Origin: Nordella sp. HKS 07
GTDB taxonomy: Bacteria > Pseudomonadota > Alphaproteobacteria > Rhizobiales > Aestuariivirgaceae
DNA length: 64,000 nucleotides
NCBI RefSeq assembly: GCF_011046735.1
Contig: NZ_CP049258.1
Location: 3,614,001 to 3,678,000, forward strand
Reading direction: 5' to 3'
A program made the translations under genes and the position numbers. Below the pieces are notes generated by a model that worked only from the letters and a program-made list of their open reading frames with translations, did no database searches and was not told the origin of the DNA. Shown here piece by piece: positions 7,336 through 15,139 of the stretch (its first letter is position 1; every line of letters begins with the position of its first letter).

Positions 7336-8745
7336 GTGTCTGCGGCAAGCCGCATCGGAACGCTTCTCACCAAGCGGAGCTTTTGGCGCATGCGCGAGGA
7401 AGCAAGCAGCGCGGCGCTTCTCGTGGGTCTAGGCCTCCTGTTGCTCGTGGCCGCCTTTTCCACCTATCTGACCTGGCAGACGTCCTACCGCAATGCGCTC
7501 GCCAGCGAGGCGAATGATGTTCGCGTCGCCAGCCTCGAGCTGCTCAATGCCGTGCAGGGCGAAGAGATCGCCGCCAAGAATTTCATCATCACCGGCGATG
7601 AGGCAGCACTCGCCACCCATGCCCGTGCCGCCGAGACTCTGAAGGACAGGTCCTCCGAGCTTGCCGCTTTGATGCGAGGTTCTCCCCGTTATGCCGGAGT
7701 CATCGAGGTGATCGAGGACAGGCTGGCGGCGAGGCAGCGACGTTTCCAGGATGCCGTAGCGGCGCGTCGGGCGCACGGCATCGATTTCGCCTATGATGCC
7801 GAATTCAATCGCGCGAACGAGGCGTCGCTCTCGGAAATGGGCAATCTGCTGGGTCAGATCGCCGGCAGCGCGACCATCAAGCAGGAAATAAACCTGAGCG
7901 ACAGTGAAAGCGGTCGCCGGTGGTTGGCGGCGGGATCGGTGACATCCTTCCTGCTCTCGGCGGCACTCTGCGTCGGCGCATTGCTCGGGTTGCGCCGAAG
8001 GGTCAATCTGCTCAAGGCCAGCGAACGTGTCCTGTCCGCCTTCAACACTCAGCTCGAGATGAGCGTTCGCCAGAGGACTAACGAGCTCGAGACCGCCAAA
8101 GCCGAGATCCAGCGCGAGAAGGACCGTGCCGAGGCGCTGCTGGCCGATCTCAATCATCGGGTCGGCAACAGCCTGCAGATCGTCTCCTCGCTTCTCGGCA
8201 TGCATGGTGCGCGGGTCGAGAGTCAGGAAGCGAAGGATATCATCGAATCGGTGCGCGGCTCGGTTCATGCCATCGCCTCGGCGCAGCGGCGTGTTCGCTT
8301 GAGCGGCAGCAACGATCTCGTCGAGGTCAATCAGTTTCTCGTCAGCCTGCTTCAGGACCTGCGCTTGTCGATGGCCGGCAACGACCGCGCCACCATCACC
8401 CTCACCGCCGATGAGGTGGTGACGCCGAGTCATGACGCCGTGAGCATGGGGGTGATCGTCACCGAGGCGATCACCAATGCCATCAAGCATGCCGGCACGG
8501 GGCCGGTCGCTATCGTGGTGAAACTGGAGGGAGATCGCGACAAGAAGCCTTTGCGTCTCACCATAGAGGACGATGGGACCGGCTATGATGAAGACAGCAA
8601 CAGGACCGGCCTCGGCAGTCAGATCACCGACGCGCTGTCCGTGAGCCTGCGCGCCCGACTGAGCCGCGATTACGTGCGCCCCTCCGGTCCCCGCCGTGGA
8701 ACGCGCGTGCAGCTGGACTTCGGCAAAGACGCCCTGGCGGCCTGA
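7336..8745 (+). CDS. CHASE3-domain HisKA_2/HWE-type sensor histidine kinase (PhyK candidate)
   Basis: A membrane sensor kinase of about 469 aa. TM1 (LLVGLGLLLLVAAFSTYL) and TM2 (SVTSFLLSAALCVGALLGL) flank a periplasmic CHASE3-like domain of about 150 residues. A coiled linker, a HisKA_2 H-box (DLNHRVGNSLQIVSSLL, phospho-His near residue 274) and an HATPase domain (EAITNAIKHA; DDGTGYD) follow. I prefer the GTG at 7336, which has GGAAGGAA 9 nt upstream; a GTG at 7327 is too close to that site. Kinases of this class next to phyR/nepR/ecfG usually phosphorylate PhyR, so it is the best PhyK candidate in the window. Confidence 0.88.
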   Translation: MSAASRIGTLLTKRSFWRMREEASSAALLVGLGLLLLVAAFSTYLTWQTSYRNALASEANDVRVASLELLNAVQGEEIAAKNFIITGDEAALATHARAAETLKDRSSELAALMRGSPRYAGVIEVIEDRLAARQRRFQDAVAARRAHGIDFAYDAEFNRANEASLSEMGNLLGQIAGSATIKQEINLSDSESGRRWLAAGSVTSFLLSAALCVGALLGLRRRVNLLKASERVLSAFNTQLEMSVRQRTNELETAKAEIQREKDRAEALLADLNHRVGNSLQIVSSLLGMHGARVESQEAKDIIESVRGSVHAIASAQRRVRLSGSNDLVEVNQFLVSLLQDLRLSMAGNDRATITLTADEVVTPSHDAVSMGVIVTEAITNAIKHAGTGPVAIVVKLEGDRDKKPLRLTIEDDGTGYDEDSNRTGLGSQITDALSVSLRARLSRDYVRPSGPRRGTRVQLDFGKDALAA

Positions 8746-8759
8746 GAGATCAGACGCAA

Positions 8760-8789
8760 ATCGGGCGCCGGTTCCAGCCGACGCCCGAT
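8760..8789. terminator. Hairpin between convergent kinase and csbD genes
   Basis: ATCGGGCG and CGCCCGAT form an 8-bp stem with a 14-nt internal region between the converging 3' ends. No long T-run is present. Confidence 0.5.
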
Positions 8790-8806
8790 GCATGATCAGC
8801 GAATGA

Positions 8807-9013
8807 TCAGAAGACCTTCCTGTCCTTCTCCCACAGAACGACCTGTTTCTCGGCTTCCTCGCGCGCGATGCCGTAGGTTTTCTGGATGCGGCCGACCAGC
8901 TCTTCGCGGTTGCCGGCGATGACATCGAGATCGTCGCTGGTGAGCTTGCCCCACTGCTGTTGGGCCTGGCCCTTGAAGATCTTCCAATTGCCTTCGATTT
9001 GATCCCAGTTCAT
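8807..9013 (-). CDS. CsbD family stress protein
   Basis: A 68-aa hydrophilic protein with the CsbD signature: MNWDQIEGNWKIFKGQAQQQWG, then LTSDDLDVIAGNREELVGRIQKTYG. CsbD-like proteins are abundant stress-induced proteins of unknown mechanism. The ATG at 9013 is chosen because GGAGG lies 5 nt upstream; the in-frame ATG at 9025 has none. An exact EcfG promoter (9080-9104) precedes it. Confidence 0.92.
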   Translation of the reverse strand: MNWDQIEGNWKIFKGQAQQQWGKLTSDDLDVIAGNREELVGRIQKTYGIAREEAEKQVVLWEKDRKVF

Positions 9014-9079
9014 GGGGTCCTCCATGTGATTTCAGGAAATAACGGTGATGAGCGCAACGAAGACGCCCGCTCCTATAAC

Positions 9080-9104
9080 AACGGAATTGCGGCGCGATGG
9101 TTCC
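9080..9104 (-). promoter_or_regulatory. EcfG-dependent promoter of csbD
   Basis: On the minus strand GGAAC (9100-9104), exactly 16 nt, CGTT (9080-9083): a full consensus match about 67 bp before the csbD start, in the gap after the HWE kinase gene. Confidence 0.85.
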
Positions 9105-9110
9105 GAGGTT

Positions 9111-10157
9111 TCAGATCAATTCGCTTTGCGGCATGGTGAGGCTGTAGCTGATTCCCTCCGGCGTGAAGCTGAGCTTCGCTTTGCCTTGCACAGACAGCGG
9201 CACGACTTCCTCGAGCAGCACGCGACCGAAATGCCGTGTATTCGGCGGGTTCACCTTGGGGCCGGCCTTCTCCATCCACAGTATCTGAAAGGTCGCGCCG
9301 GCGGCGGCGCTGCGCGACAGTGACCAACTGATTTCGACTTCGCCTGTTTCACCCGACAACGCGCCAAATTTCAGCGCATTGGCGGTCAGCTCATAGAGCG
9401 CGAGCGCCACGTGCTGTGCCGCCGATGGCCGCAGCGACACGTGATCGCCCTTGTAGTGCACCCGCTCCGCCGCCTTGCCGGCGAACAGCAGCACCTGGGT
9501 GCGGATGAGTTCACTCATCGCAGCGCCCCGCCAGTTCTCATCGGTGAGAATGTCATGGGCGCGCGACAGCGACATCAGGCGTCCGGAGAATCGCTGGTTG
9601 AATTCATCGATGGTCGACGATGTCTGCGCGGTACGATTGGCGATGCCCTGGATGACCGCGAGCAGGTTCTTGGATCGATGCGCCAGCTCGAGCAGGAGAA
9701 CACGCATATGATATTCGGTCTGCTTGCGTTCGCCGATGTCGATCGCCGCACATAGAAGGCCTTTGCGCCCTCGCGGCTTGCTGATGGCCGAAATGCGCAG
9801 CTCGAACCATCTGGGTTTGCCGTCGACCGGCATCTGGAATTCGACGGTCTGCGTTTCACCGCTTTCCAGGGCTTTGCGCTTGGCCGGCACAATGATGTTC
9901 ACTGTCTCGGACGAATATATGTCCTCGTCGGTCAGCCCGACGAATTGCGCCGGCAAGTAGCCGGACGGAGGATTGTTGATCCATACATATTTGAGATCGC
10001 TGTCCTGGTGATAGAGCATGGCGCCAGACAGGTTCGCCGCCATGGCGATATCCTCGGGCATCGCTGCCGCCGGCGCGGCACGTCCCTTCTTTCCCGCTTT
10101 GGTGCTTTTTGCCGTCTGTCGCACGTTGCTCGCTTGCAGTCTGCCACTGGAAAGCAC
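9111..10157 (-). CDS. Soluble PAS-HWE histidine kinase
   Basis: A 348-aa cytoplasmic kinase without membrane segments. A PAS domain (about residues 40-145, ending in the PAC-like AAIDIGERKQTE) precedes the HWE dimerisation domain (ELAHRSKNLLAVIQGIANRTA, phospho-His 160; RLMSLSRAHDILT) and an HATPase with ELTANALKFGAL and the WxE-type element ILWMEKAGP. The start is a GTG at 10157 with an unusually basic tail (AKSTKAGKKGR). HWE kinases often feed PhyR; its location in the stress island suggests an input or modulatory role. No response regulator is adjacent. Confidence 0.88.
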   Translation of the reverse strand: MLSSGRLQASNVRQTAKSTKAGKKGRAAPAAAMPEDIAMAANLSGAMLYHQDSDLKYVWINNPPSGYLPAQFVGLTDEDIYSSETVNIIVPAKRKALESGETQTVEFQMPVDGKPRWFELRISAISKPRGRKGLLCAAIDIGERKQTEYHMRVLLLELAHRSKNLLAVIQGIANRTAQTSSTIDEFNQRFSGRLMSLSRAHDILTDENWRGAAMSELIRTQVLLFAGKAAERVHYKGDHVSLRPSAAQHVALALYELTANALKFGALSGETGEVEISWSLSRSAAAGATFQILWMEKAGPKVNPPNTRHFGRVLLEEVVPLSVQGKAKLSFTPEGISYSLTMPQSELI

Positions 10158-10207
10158 GGCATTTTACTCTATACGAACCACTTTGTCTCACGCCCTCTGG
10201 TGGAAAA

Positions 10208-10234
10208 GTCCGGCGGACAATAGGTCCGCCGGAC
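10208..10234 (-). terminator. Intrinsic terminator of the PRC-barrel gene
   Basis: On the minus strand GTCCGGCGGAC and GTCCGCCGGAC form a perfect 11-bp stem with a CTATT loop followed by TTTT, 9 bp past the PRC-barrel stop. Confidence 0.85.
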
Positions 10235-10242
10235 GGCCATTG

Positions 10243-10836
10243 TTACTGCTGAGGAGTCGTGGTCGACGATCCGCCCGGACTTGTGGGCAGGGTCGTGTCG
10301 GGCGCAGGCGACTTGACTATGAACAGAGTCTTGTCGAACGCCGGTGCGTTTTCGAGCTCCTCGCGCGAAGCCGCGATCGTGAGCTTGATCGCATTGCTAT
10401 CGTCGCGCGTCATATTGAGCTTGTTCAGTGGCACGGCTACGTCCTTCTCGCCCATACCGAGGAAACCGCCGACGCCGACGACCGCTGCCTGGACGGTGCC
10501 GTTATTGTCGACGATCAGATCATTGATGTCGCCGATATTCTCATCGGCCGCCGTGAAGACGCTGCTGCCGATGACGCTCGTGGCGAGCATGGCCTTGCTG
10601 GCGTCGATGGTGACGCTCTGAGCCGCCGCCGAATCCGTTGCCGTTGCATCCGGTGCGGCCGGCTGTTGCGCCTGCGGCTGCGTCGGGCAGCCCTCAGCCT
10701 GTGGATTCGCGACGCAATCCTGTTTCTGTTGCATATCCTGCGCAGGCTGCTGATCCGGGGTGGTCTGCGCAAAAGCGATCCCGCTCGCCAAAAGAGCCGC
10801 GAGCGAGATTGCCGGCAGGGCAAGTCTTTTCATCAT
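10243..10836 (-). CDS. Exported PRC-barrel domain protein
   Basis: About 197 aa. A Sec signal peptide (MMKRLALPAISLAALLASGIAFAQ) is followed by a Gln/Ala/Pro-rich linker with two cysteines, and a PRC-barrel domain from about residue 85 (MLATSVIGSSVFTAADENIGDINDLIVD, ending VPLNKLNM). The C-terminus is Ser/Thr/Pro-rich. PRC-barrel proteins of this exported type are common in rhizobia and often stress-induced. GGAG lies 4 nt before the ATG at 10836 (a second ATG follows at 10833). An exact EcfG promoter lies inside the 3' end of the upstream gene. Confidence 0.88.
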   Translation of the reverse strand: MMKRLALPAISLAALLASGIAFAQTTPDQQPAQDMQQKQDCVANPQAEGCPTQPQAQQPAAPDATATDSAAAQSVTIDASKAMLATSVIGSSVFTAADENIGDINDLIVDNNGTVQAAVVGVGGFLGMGEKDVAVPLNKLNMTRDDSNAIKLTIAASREELENAPAFDKTLFIVKSPAPDTTLPTSPGGSSTTTPQQ

Positions 10837-10859
10837 TACACTCCTTCTGATCGTGGTCG

Positions 10860-11390
10860 TCACGATGCTAACGCCTCTTCACGTGGGAGGTTCCGCCGGC
10901 GCGGCGTGGACTTGCTCTTGCGTTTCTTCTTTGCGCTGTTGTGCGGGCGCTTCTTGCGCTCATCGATCGCGTGCTCAGCTTCCATCCCGGCAATGACCGA
11001 GGCGAGATCGAAGCCCCGGCTGCGCGCATGCTCCGCAAGCTTGCGATAATGATCGCGGAAAGAATCGAGATCATCTTGCGGCATGCTCTCGAGATCGAGC
11101 AGCGCGTTTTCGGCGCCGATATTGGCGCGGATGAGCTCGTCGATCTTGATCTGCAGCGCTTCCGTGTCGCGATTCTGCGAGTTCTGCAGGATGAAGACCA
11201 TGAGGAAGGTGACGATGGTCGTGGCCGTGTTGATGGTGAGCTGCCACACGTCGGAATAGTCGAGGAATGGCCCCGAAACCGCCCATATGACGATGAGCAG
11301 CACGGCCATGGCGAAGGTGGTCGGCGTTCCGGCCTGCCGAGCGACCCAGGATGTCGCTTGTGCGAACTTCATTTGCAGAGTGGCGCTCAT
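10860..11390 (-). CDS. Low-affinity iron permease family membrane protein
   Basis: About 176 aa. Two membrane helices (TFAMAVLLIVIWAVSGPF; TATTIVTFLMVFILQNSQNRDTEALQIKIDELI) match the bacterial low-affinity iron permease (Fet4-like) family, where the second helix leads into NSQNRD and LKIDELI. The C-terminal third is long and strongly basic (KKRPHNSAKKKRKSKS). True iron transport by these short bacterial members is not established. The start ATG at 11390 has no clear ribosome site. Its 3' end contains the PRC-barrel promoter. Confidence 0.8.
   Translation of the reverse strand: MSATLQMKFAQATSWVARQAGTPTTFAMAVLLIVIWAVSGPFLDYSDVWQLTINTATTIVTFLMVFILQNSQNRDTEALQIKIDELIRANIGAENALLDLESMPQDDLDSFRDHYRKLAEHARSRGFDLASVIAGMEAEHAIDERKKRPHNSAKKKRKSKSTPRRRNLPREEALAS
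10870..10894 (-). promoter_or_regulatory. EcfG-dependent promoter of the PRC-barrel gene
   Basis: On the minus strand GGAAC (10890-10894), exactly 16 nt, CGTT (10870-10873). It is embedded in the last codons of the iron-permease-like gene and lies 34 bp before the PRC-barrel start. Confidence 0.82.
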
Positions 11391-11436
11391 GATATGGCCG
11401 CGGTGTTGCCGTCTAGTGTTCAATTGCCCTGTAAGA

Positions 11437-11460
11437 AGGGGCGCCCGTGAGGGCGCCCCT
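11437..11460 (-). terminator. Terminator after the 66-aa gene
   Basis: AGGGGCGCCC and GGGCGCCCCT form a perfect 10-bp GC-rich stem with a 4-nt loop, followed on the minus strand by TCTT. It lies 8 bp past the stop of the 66-aa gene. Confidence 0.75.
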
Positions 11461-11468
11461 GGAAATTG

Positions 11469-11669
11469 CTAGCGGCTCTGGTCCGGCTGACGGATCGGAT
11501 CCGGGCTGCCCTGCTGGCGATCCTTGTTGGGATCGAACCCGCCCTGCTGCTTGTTCCGGTCCGGATTCTCAGCCTGATGCTGCTTCTCGCGTTGATCCTC
11601 CTTCGGCTTCTGACCCTGCACGTGTTTGGGGTCCTGCATCTTGGGATCTTGCGGATTACGATTGGTCAT
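11469..11669 (-). CDS. Small hydrophilic Gln/Asp/Lys-rich protein (66 aa), stress-associated
   Basis: A 66-aa protein starting MTNRNPQDPKMQDPKH, made almost only of Q, D, K, P, N, R, E and G with no hydrophobic core, so probably disordered (hydrophilin-like). GGAG lies 6 nt before the ATG at 11669. A longer in-frame extension to 11864 would cover the promoter and is rejected. A perfect EcfG promoter (11738-11762) and a terminator bracket it as a monocistronic stress gene. Function is unknown. Confidence 0.72.
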   Translation of the reverse strand: MTNRNPQDPKMQDPKHVQGQKPKEDQREKQHQAENPDRNKQQGGFDPNKDRQQGSPDPIRQPDQSR

Positions 11670-11737
11670 GATCGTCTCCATTTTGGAAAAGAGGGGAAGA
11701 GCCTCCAGGCCGTCTCGGGGCGCGGAGCTCACATACC

Positions 11738-11762
11738 AACGTCCGCTCGCTGCTTTGGTTCC
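11738..11762 (-). promoter_or_regulatory. EcfG-dependent promoter of the 66-aa gene
   Basis: On the minus strand GGAAC (11758-11762), exactly 16 nt, CGTT (11738-11741), 69 bp before the start codon. Confidence 0.82.
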
Positions 11763-11885
11763 GGCATTTTCCAAGATGACCTGAAAGGCCAATACTTTAG
11801 GGGGAACCCGCGGTCCCGGAGCCTCCTTTGGAGGCTGCGGACTCATCCTGTTGACAAGGAGCAAAGTTCCATTATTCTTCCATTT

Positions 11886-11897
11886 AGCTAATTAGCT
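11886..11897. promoter_or_regulatory. Candidate ArsR-type operator
   Basis: AGCTAATTAGCT is a perfect 12-bp AT-rich palindrome 17 bp before the ArsR-family start codon, placed for autoregulation. Confidence 0.45.
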
Positions 11898-11914
11898 GAT
11901 TGGGAGAATAATGG

Positions 11915-12223
11915 ATGGATCAGCTCAGTCTCACATTTCATGCCCTCGCGGATCCGACGCGCCGGGCCATTCTGGCGCGCCTCGCCCTGGGCGAGGTCAC
12001 GGTGAATGAGCTTGCCGAACCCTTTGATCTACGGCTGCCCACCGTTTCCAAGCATCTCAAGGTGCTGCAGCGCGCCGGGCTCGTGTCGCAGACGCGCCGC
12101 GCGCAATGGCGCCCATGCCGGCTCGAACCGGCGGCGCTCAAGGAGGCTGCCGACTGGGTATGGGACTATCGCGCTTTCTGGGAAGAGAGCTTCGATCGCC
12201 TTGACGAGTTCCTTACCCGCTAG
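11915..12223 (+). CDS. ArsR family winged-helix repressor
   Basis: A 102-aa DNA-binding protein. The motif FHALADPTRRAILARLALGEVTVNELAEPFDLRLPTVSKHLKVL is the classic ArsR HTH of the subfamily paired with SRPBCC proteins. No metal-binding cysteines are visible, so the ligand is probably not a metal. It is followed after 30 bp by an SRPBCC gene, a pairing repeated at 60 kb. It probably represses its own operon through the palindrome at 11886. Confidence 0.9.
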   Translation: MDQLSLTFHALADPTRRAILARLALGEVTVNELAEPFDLRLPTVSKHLKVLQRAGLVSQTRRAQWRPCRLEPAALKEAADWVWDYRAFWEESFDRLDEFLTR

Positions 12224-12253
12224 TTCTGCAATTCAACAACGGAGTGGTATTTG

Positions 12254-12721
12254 ATGAGTAAGACTGAGTTCATTGCCGAGCCTGGCAAGCAAGAGATTAT
12301 CATGGTCCGCAGCTTCGCCGCGCCGCGGGCCAAGGTGTTCAGCGCCTATGTCGATCCCCTGGCGATCCCCAAATGGTGGGGACCGCGTTCCCTCACGACC
12401 GTTGTCGACAAGCTCGAGCCGCGCCATGGCGGACTGTGGCGTTATGTTCAGCGCGACCCGGCCGGCAATGAATATGCCTTCCGCGGCGTGTTTCATGAAA
12501 GCCGGGCGCCCGAAAGGTTGGTCCGGACATTCGAGTTCGAGATGATGCCCGAGCATGTGCTTCTGGAGACTGTCGACTTCGAGGATGCGGGCGCTGCGAC
12601 GAAGGTGACGGCGCGCTCCGTCTTCCAGACGCTCGCGGCGCGCGACGGCATGCTGCAGTCGGGAGCCGAGGGCGGCGCCGTCGAGACCTGGGATCGCCTC
12701 GAGGAGCTGCTGAAGGTCTAG
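12254..12721 (+). CDS. SRPBCC (AHSA1-like) domain protein
   Basis: A 155-aa START-like fold protein: VRSFAAPRAKVFSAYVDPLAIPKWWGPRS at the N-terminus, the central strand pattern GGLWRYVQRDPAGNEYAFRGVFHE, and the terminal helix GAVETWDRLEELLK. Family members have a hydrophobic ligand cavity; function is usually unassigned. GGAG precedes the ATG at 12254 by 9 nt. It probably forms an operon with the ArsR gene and ends 4 bp into the convergent transporter gene. Confidence 0.88.
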   Translation: MSKTEFIAEPGKQEIIMVRSFAAPRAKVFSAYVDPLAIPKWWGPRSLTTVVDKLEPRHGGLWRYVQRDPAGNEYAFRGVFHESRAPERLVRTFEFEMMPEHVLLETVDFEDAGAATKVTARSVFQTLAARDGMLQSGAEGGAVETWDRLEELLKV

Positions 12722-13572
12722 CGGATACGCTTCAGCAGGATCAGCCCTGCCGCGATGATGAACCCGGCGCCGACCATCGTGAAGGCGTCGGGAATCTCGC
12801 CAAAGGCGTAGTAGCCGATGAGCGCCGCGCCGAGCAGTTCCAGATAGACGAGCGGCGCCAGCAGCGATGCTTCGGCGAAGCGGAAGGCCGCGATGGACAT
12901 CATGTGGCTGAATGCGGAGAAAAGACCGAGACATAAAAAGAAGCCGAGAACGCTCCACTGCGGGCTTGACCAGGTGGCGATGGCCTGCGGCGTCAGCAGC
13001 AGCGTGCCGACCACGCATTGGAAGGCGAGTGTCTTGATCGGGTCGCTGCCCTGCGAGGCCCAGCGCGTCGCGATCAGATAAAGCGCGAAACACAGGCCCG
13101 CGCCGAAGGCCAGCAATATGCCGGGATTGAGAGCGGCGCCGGGCCTCAGAATGACGATGGCTCCGATGAAGCCGAGAGCGAGGCTGACACCCTTGGGCCA
13201 GGTCATGCGCTCCTTAAGGACGAAGATGGACAGCACTACCGCGACGATCGGTCCGATGAAAAAGGCGCTGATGGCGGTGGCGAGAGGTATGCGCGCCAGC
13301 GCCAGGAAATACAGCGTCATCGATACGACGAGGAAGAGGGTGCGCAGAAGATGCGATCCGCGCCGCTCGGCCGGAAAGATGTTGCGGCCGTTGCGCAAAG
13401 CCGCGATGGGCAGCACGATGAGCCCCGCCACCGCATAGCGCGCCCAGCCGAGAAAGAGCGGCGAATAGGCGGCGCTCAGATATTTGGCAATGCCGTCGAC
13501 CACCGGGATCGACAGCATGGCGGCCATCATCAGCAGGATGCCGGTGGCCTGGCGCGAGGAGGAATCGCTCAT
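12718..13572 (-). CDS. EamA/DMT family transporter
   Basis: A 284-aa protein with ten predicted membrane helices in two EamA repeats, for example LLRTLFLVVSMTLYFLALARIPLATAISAFFIGP at the end of repeat 1 and YLELLGAALIGYYAFGEIPDAFTMVGAGFIIAAGLILL at the end. DMT members export small metabolites or amino acids; the substrate here is unknown. It overlaps the SRPBCC stop by 4 bp in a convergent arrangement. Confidence 0.9.
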   Translation of the reverse strand: MSDSSSRQATGILLMMAAMLSIPVVDGIAKYLSAAYSPLFLGWARYAVAGLIVLPIAALRNGRNIFPAERRGSHLLRTLFLVVSMTLYFLALARIPLATAISAFFIGPIVAVVLSIFVLKERMTWPKGVSLALGFIGAIVILRPGAALNPGILLAFGAGLCFALYLIATRWASQGSDPIKTLAFQCVVGTLLLTPQAIATWSSPQWSVLGFFLCLGLFSAFSHMMSIAAFRFAEASLLAPLVYLELLGAALIGYYAFGEIPDAFTMVGAGFIIAAGLILLKRIR

Positions 13573-13599
13573 TTCCTACTATCTGGCCGATCTTCTGCC

Positions 13600-14508
13600 T
13601 CAGCGATAGCCTGTCGCATCCGCTGGCTTCCCGGCATCCTGGACTTCAACGACATAGCGCCAGGCATCGGGACATGAGCCGTCGAGATCGGTGAGGCCAT
13701 AGATCCGGGCCAGCCCGCCGCTCGACAGGGATTGGCCGTTGAAGCGGGCCTTTTCGGGATCGCCAGCGAGCGCGGCGATGCCGCGCCCGACAAAACGCGG
13801 TGTCTCCGAGATGATGAAATGCGGTTCCTTCCGTGTGGCATCCCGCCAGTTCGCTTCCGTGACCTCATAGGCATCGAGCATCATCTCCGAACGAAGCCAG
13901 CCCGGCGTGACCGACACCGCGGTTGCACCATGTGGCGCCAGATCCTTGGCGTGCGTCCAGGCCATTCGGTTCGCCGCGACCTTGGCGAGATCATAGAAGG
14001 GCGAGAGCCGGTAGTGCTCGGCATTGTACTCAGCGGTCCCATCCGTCACTTCGACGAGAAGCCCGCCTTTGTTTCCGATCAGAAGCGGCAAGGCGTAATG
14101 CGCGGTGATGAGATGCGTATCGATGCCGCGACGCAGGAGCTTGAGACCATTGTCGAGATTGTGCTCCCAGACCGGCTTGTTCCATTCGAAGAGGAGTTCG
14201 CCGCCCCATATGTCATTGATCAGGATATCGAGGCGACCTTGTTCGGTGCGGATGCGCCCCACCAGTTGCTCGACAGCCTCAGGGATGAGATGGTCGACCG
14301 CGACGGCGATCCCAGTGCCGCCGGCCGCCTCAACGAGCTCGGCTGTTTCCTCTATGGTTTCTGGCCGCTGATAGTCAGATTTCTGTTGGCGCGTGGAGCG
14401 TCCCGTCACATAGACGGTGGCGCCTTGCGCGCCGAGCTCGATGGCGATGCCGCGGCCGGCGCCGCGCGTGGCCCCGGCAACAAGGGCGACTTTTCCGTGC
14501 AAGGTCAT
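13600..14508 (-). CDS. Short-chain dehydrogenase/reductase (SDR)
   Basis: A 302-aa NAD(P)-dependent oxidoreductase. The Rossmann motif ATRGAGRGIAIELG (TGxxxGxG type) is near residue 12, the cofactor strand TVYVTGRSTRQQKS suggests NADP use, and LDILINDIWGG is the NxxG-like segment. The Tyr-Lys pair is less obvious (SPFYDLAKVAANRM). GGAG lies 6 nt before the ATG at 14508; an upstream in-frame extension to 14739 is rejected because it covers the operator and the divergent gene. The divergent TetR regulator probably controls it. Confidence 0.85.
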   Translation of the reverse strand: MTLHGKVALVAGATRGAGRGIAIELGAQGATVYVTGRSTRQQKSDYQRPETIEETAELVEAAGGTGIAVAVDHLIPEAVEQLVGRIRTEQGRLDILINDIWGGELLFEWNKPVWEHNLDNGLKLLRRGIDTHLITAHYALPLLIGNKGGLLVEVTDGTAEYNAEHYRLSPFYDLAKVAANRMAWTHAKDLAPHGATAVSVTPGWLRSEMMLDAYEVTEANWRDATRKEPHFIISETPRFVGRGIAALAGDPEKARFNGQSLSSGGLARIYGLTDLDGSCPDAWRYVVEVQDAGKPADATGYR

Positions 14509-14538
14509 GAACGCTCCACTGGTTGAATTCGATCTTGA

Positions 14539-14567
14539 TTTATAAATGATCATTCGTTTATAAATGA
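14539..14567. promoter_or_regulatory. Candidate TetR operator between SDR and TetR genes
   Basis: TTTATAAATGA occurs twice as an exact 11-bp direct repeat (14539-14549 and 14557-14567). The TTTATAAA cores also form an inverted repeat around the palindrome AATGATCATT. It lies between the divergent SDR and TetR starts. Confidence 0.5.
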
Positions 14568-14575
14568 GAGTCAAG

Positions 14576-15139
14576 ATGGCAAGACCGAAAACGCAGACCG
14601 ATGCCGATGTGCTCGCGACCGCGCACCGGCTCATCCATGAGGAGGGACCGGAAGCGCTGACTTTCGCAGGGCTCGCACAATATTGCGGCCTGGCGCCCGC
14701 CACGCTCGTCCAGCGCTTCAAGAGCAAGGACGGGCTCAAGCAGGCGACGTTGCTCTATGCCTGGGACAAGCTCGATGCGCGCACCGCCGAGCTTTCCACC
14801 CAGATGCCGAAGACGCCCGCCGGCGCGGTCAAGTTGCTGACGGCGCTTTCCGGAAGCTATGGCGGCATCGAGGCCTATGCCAGGGGATTGCTTGTCCTGC
14901 GCGAGGATCTAAGCGATCCGCTGCTCAGGGCGCGCGGCGCCAATTGGCGGCGAGCCCTCTCCAAGGCGCTCGATGACTGTTTCGCCGGCATCGCCGGGAC
15001 GCCCCGGGATATGGGGCTGCTCATGGCGTCGCACTGGCAGGGTTCGCTGCTCTGGTGGGGCTTCGAACCCAAGGACGATGTGAGGCGTTATGTCGAAACG
15101 AGCCTGAAGCGCTTCGTGGCGGCGCTGCTACGTAGCTAG
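14576..15139 (+). CDS. TetR family transcriptional regulator
   Basis: A 187-aa regulator with N-terminal HTH DADVLATAHRLIHEEGPEALTFAGLAQYCGLAPATLVQRFKSKDGLK and a C-terminal ligand-binding domain with aromatic residues (HWQGSLLWWGFEP). The ATG at 14576 (MARPKTQ) is preferred over 14564, which lies inside the putative operator. It is divergent from the SDR gene and overlaps the ligD 3' end by 4 bp. Confidence 0.85.
   Translation: MARPKTQTDADVLATAHRLIHEEGPEALTFAGLAQYCGLAPATLVQRFKSKDGLKQATLLYAWDKLDARTAELSTQMPKTPAGAVKLLTALSGSYGGIEAYARGLLVLREDLSDPLLRARGANWRRALSKALDDCFAGIAGTPRDMGLLMASHWQGSLLWWGFEPKDDVRRYVETSLKRFVAALLRS

Noticed and set aside
7429-8925. 498-codon minus-strand frame
   Set aside because: Antisense to the CHASE3 histidine kinase; composition is atypical and no motif is present.
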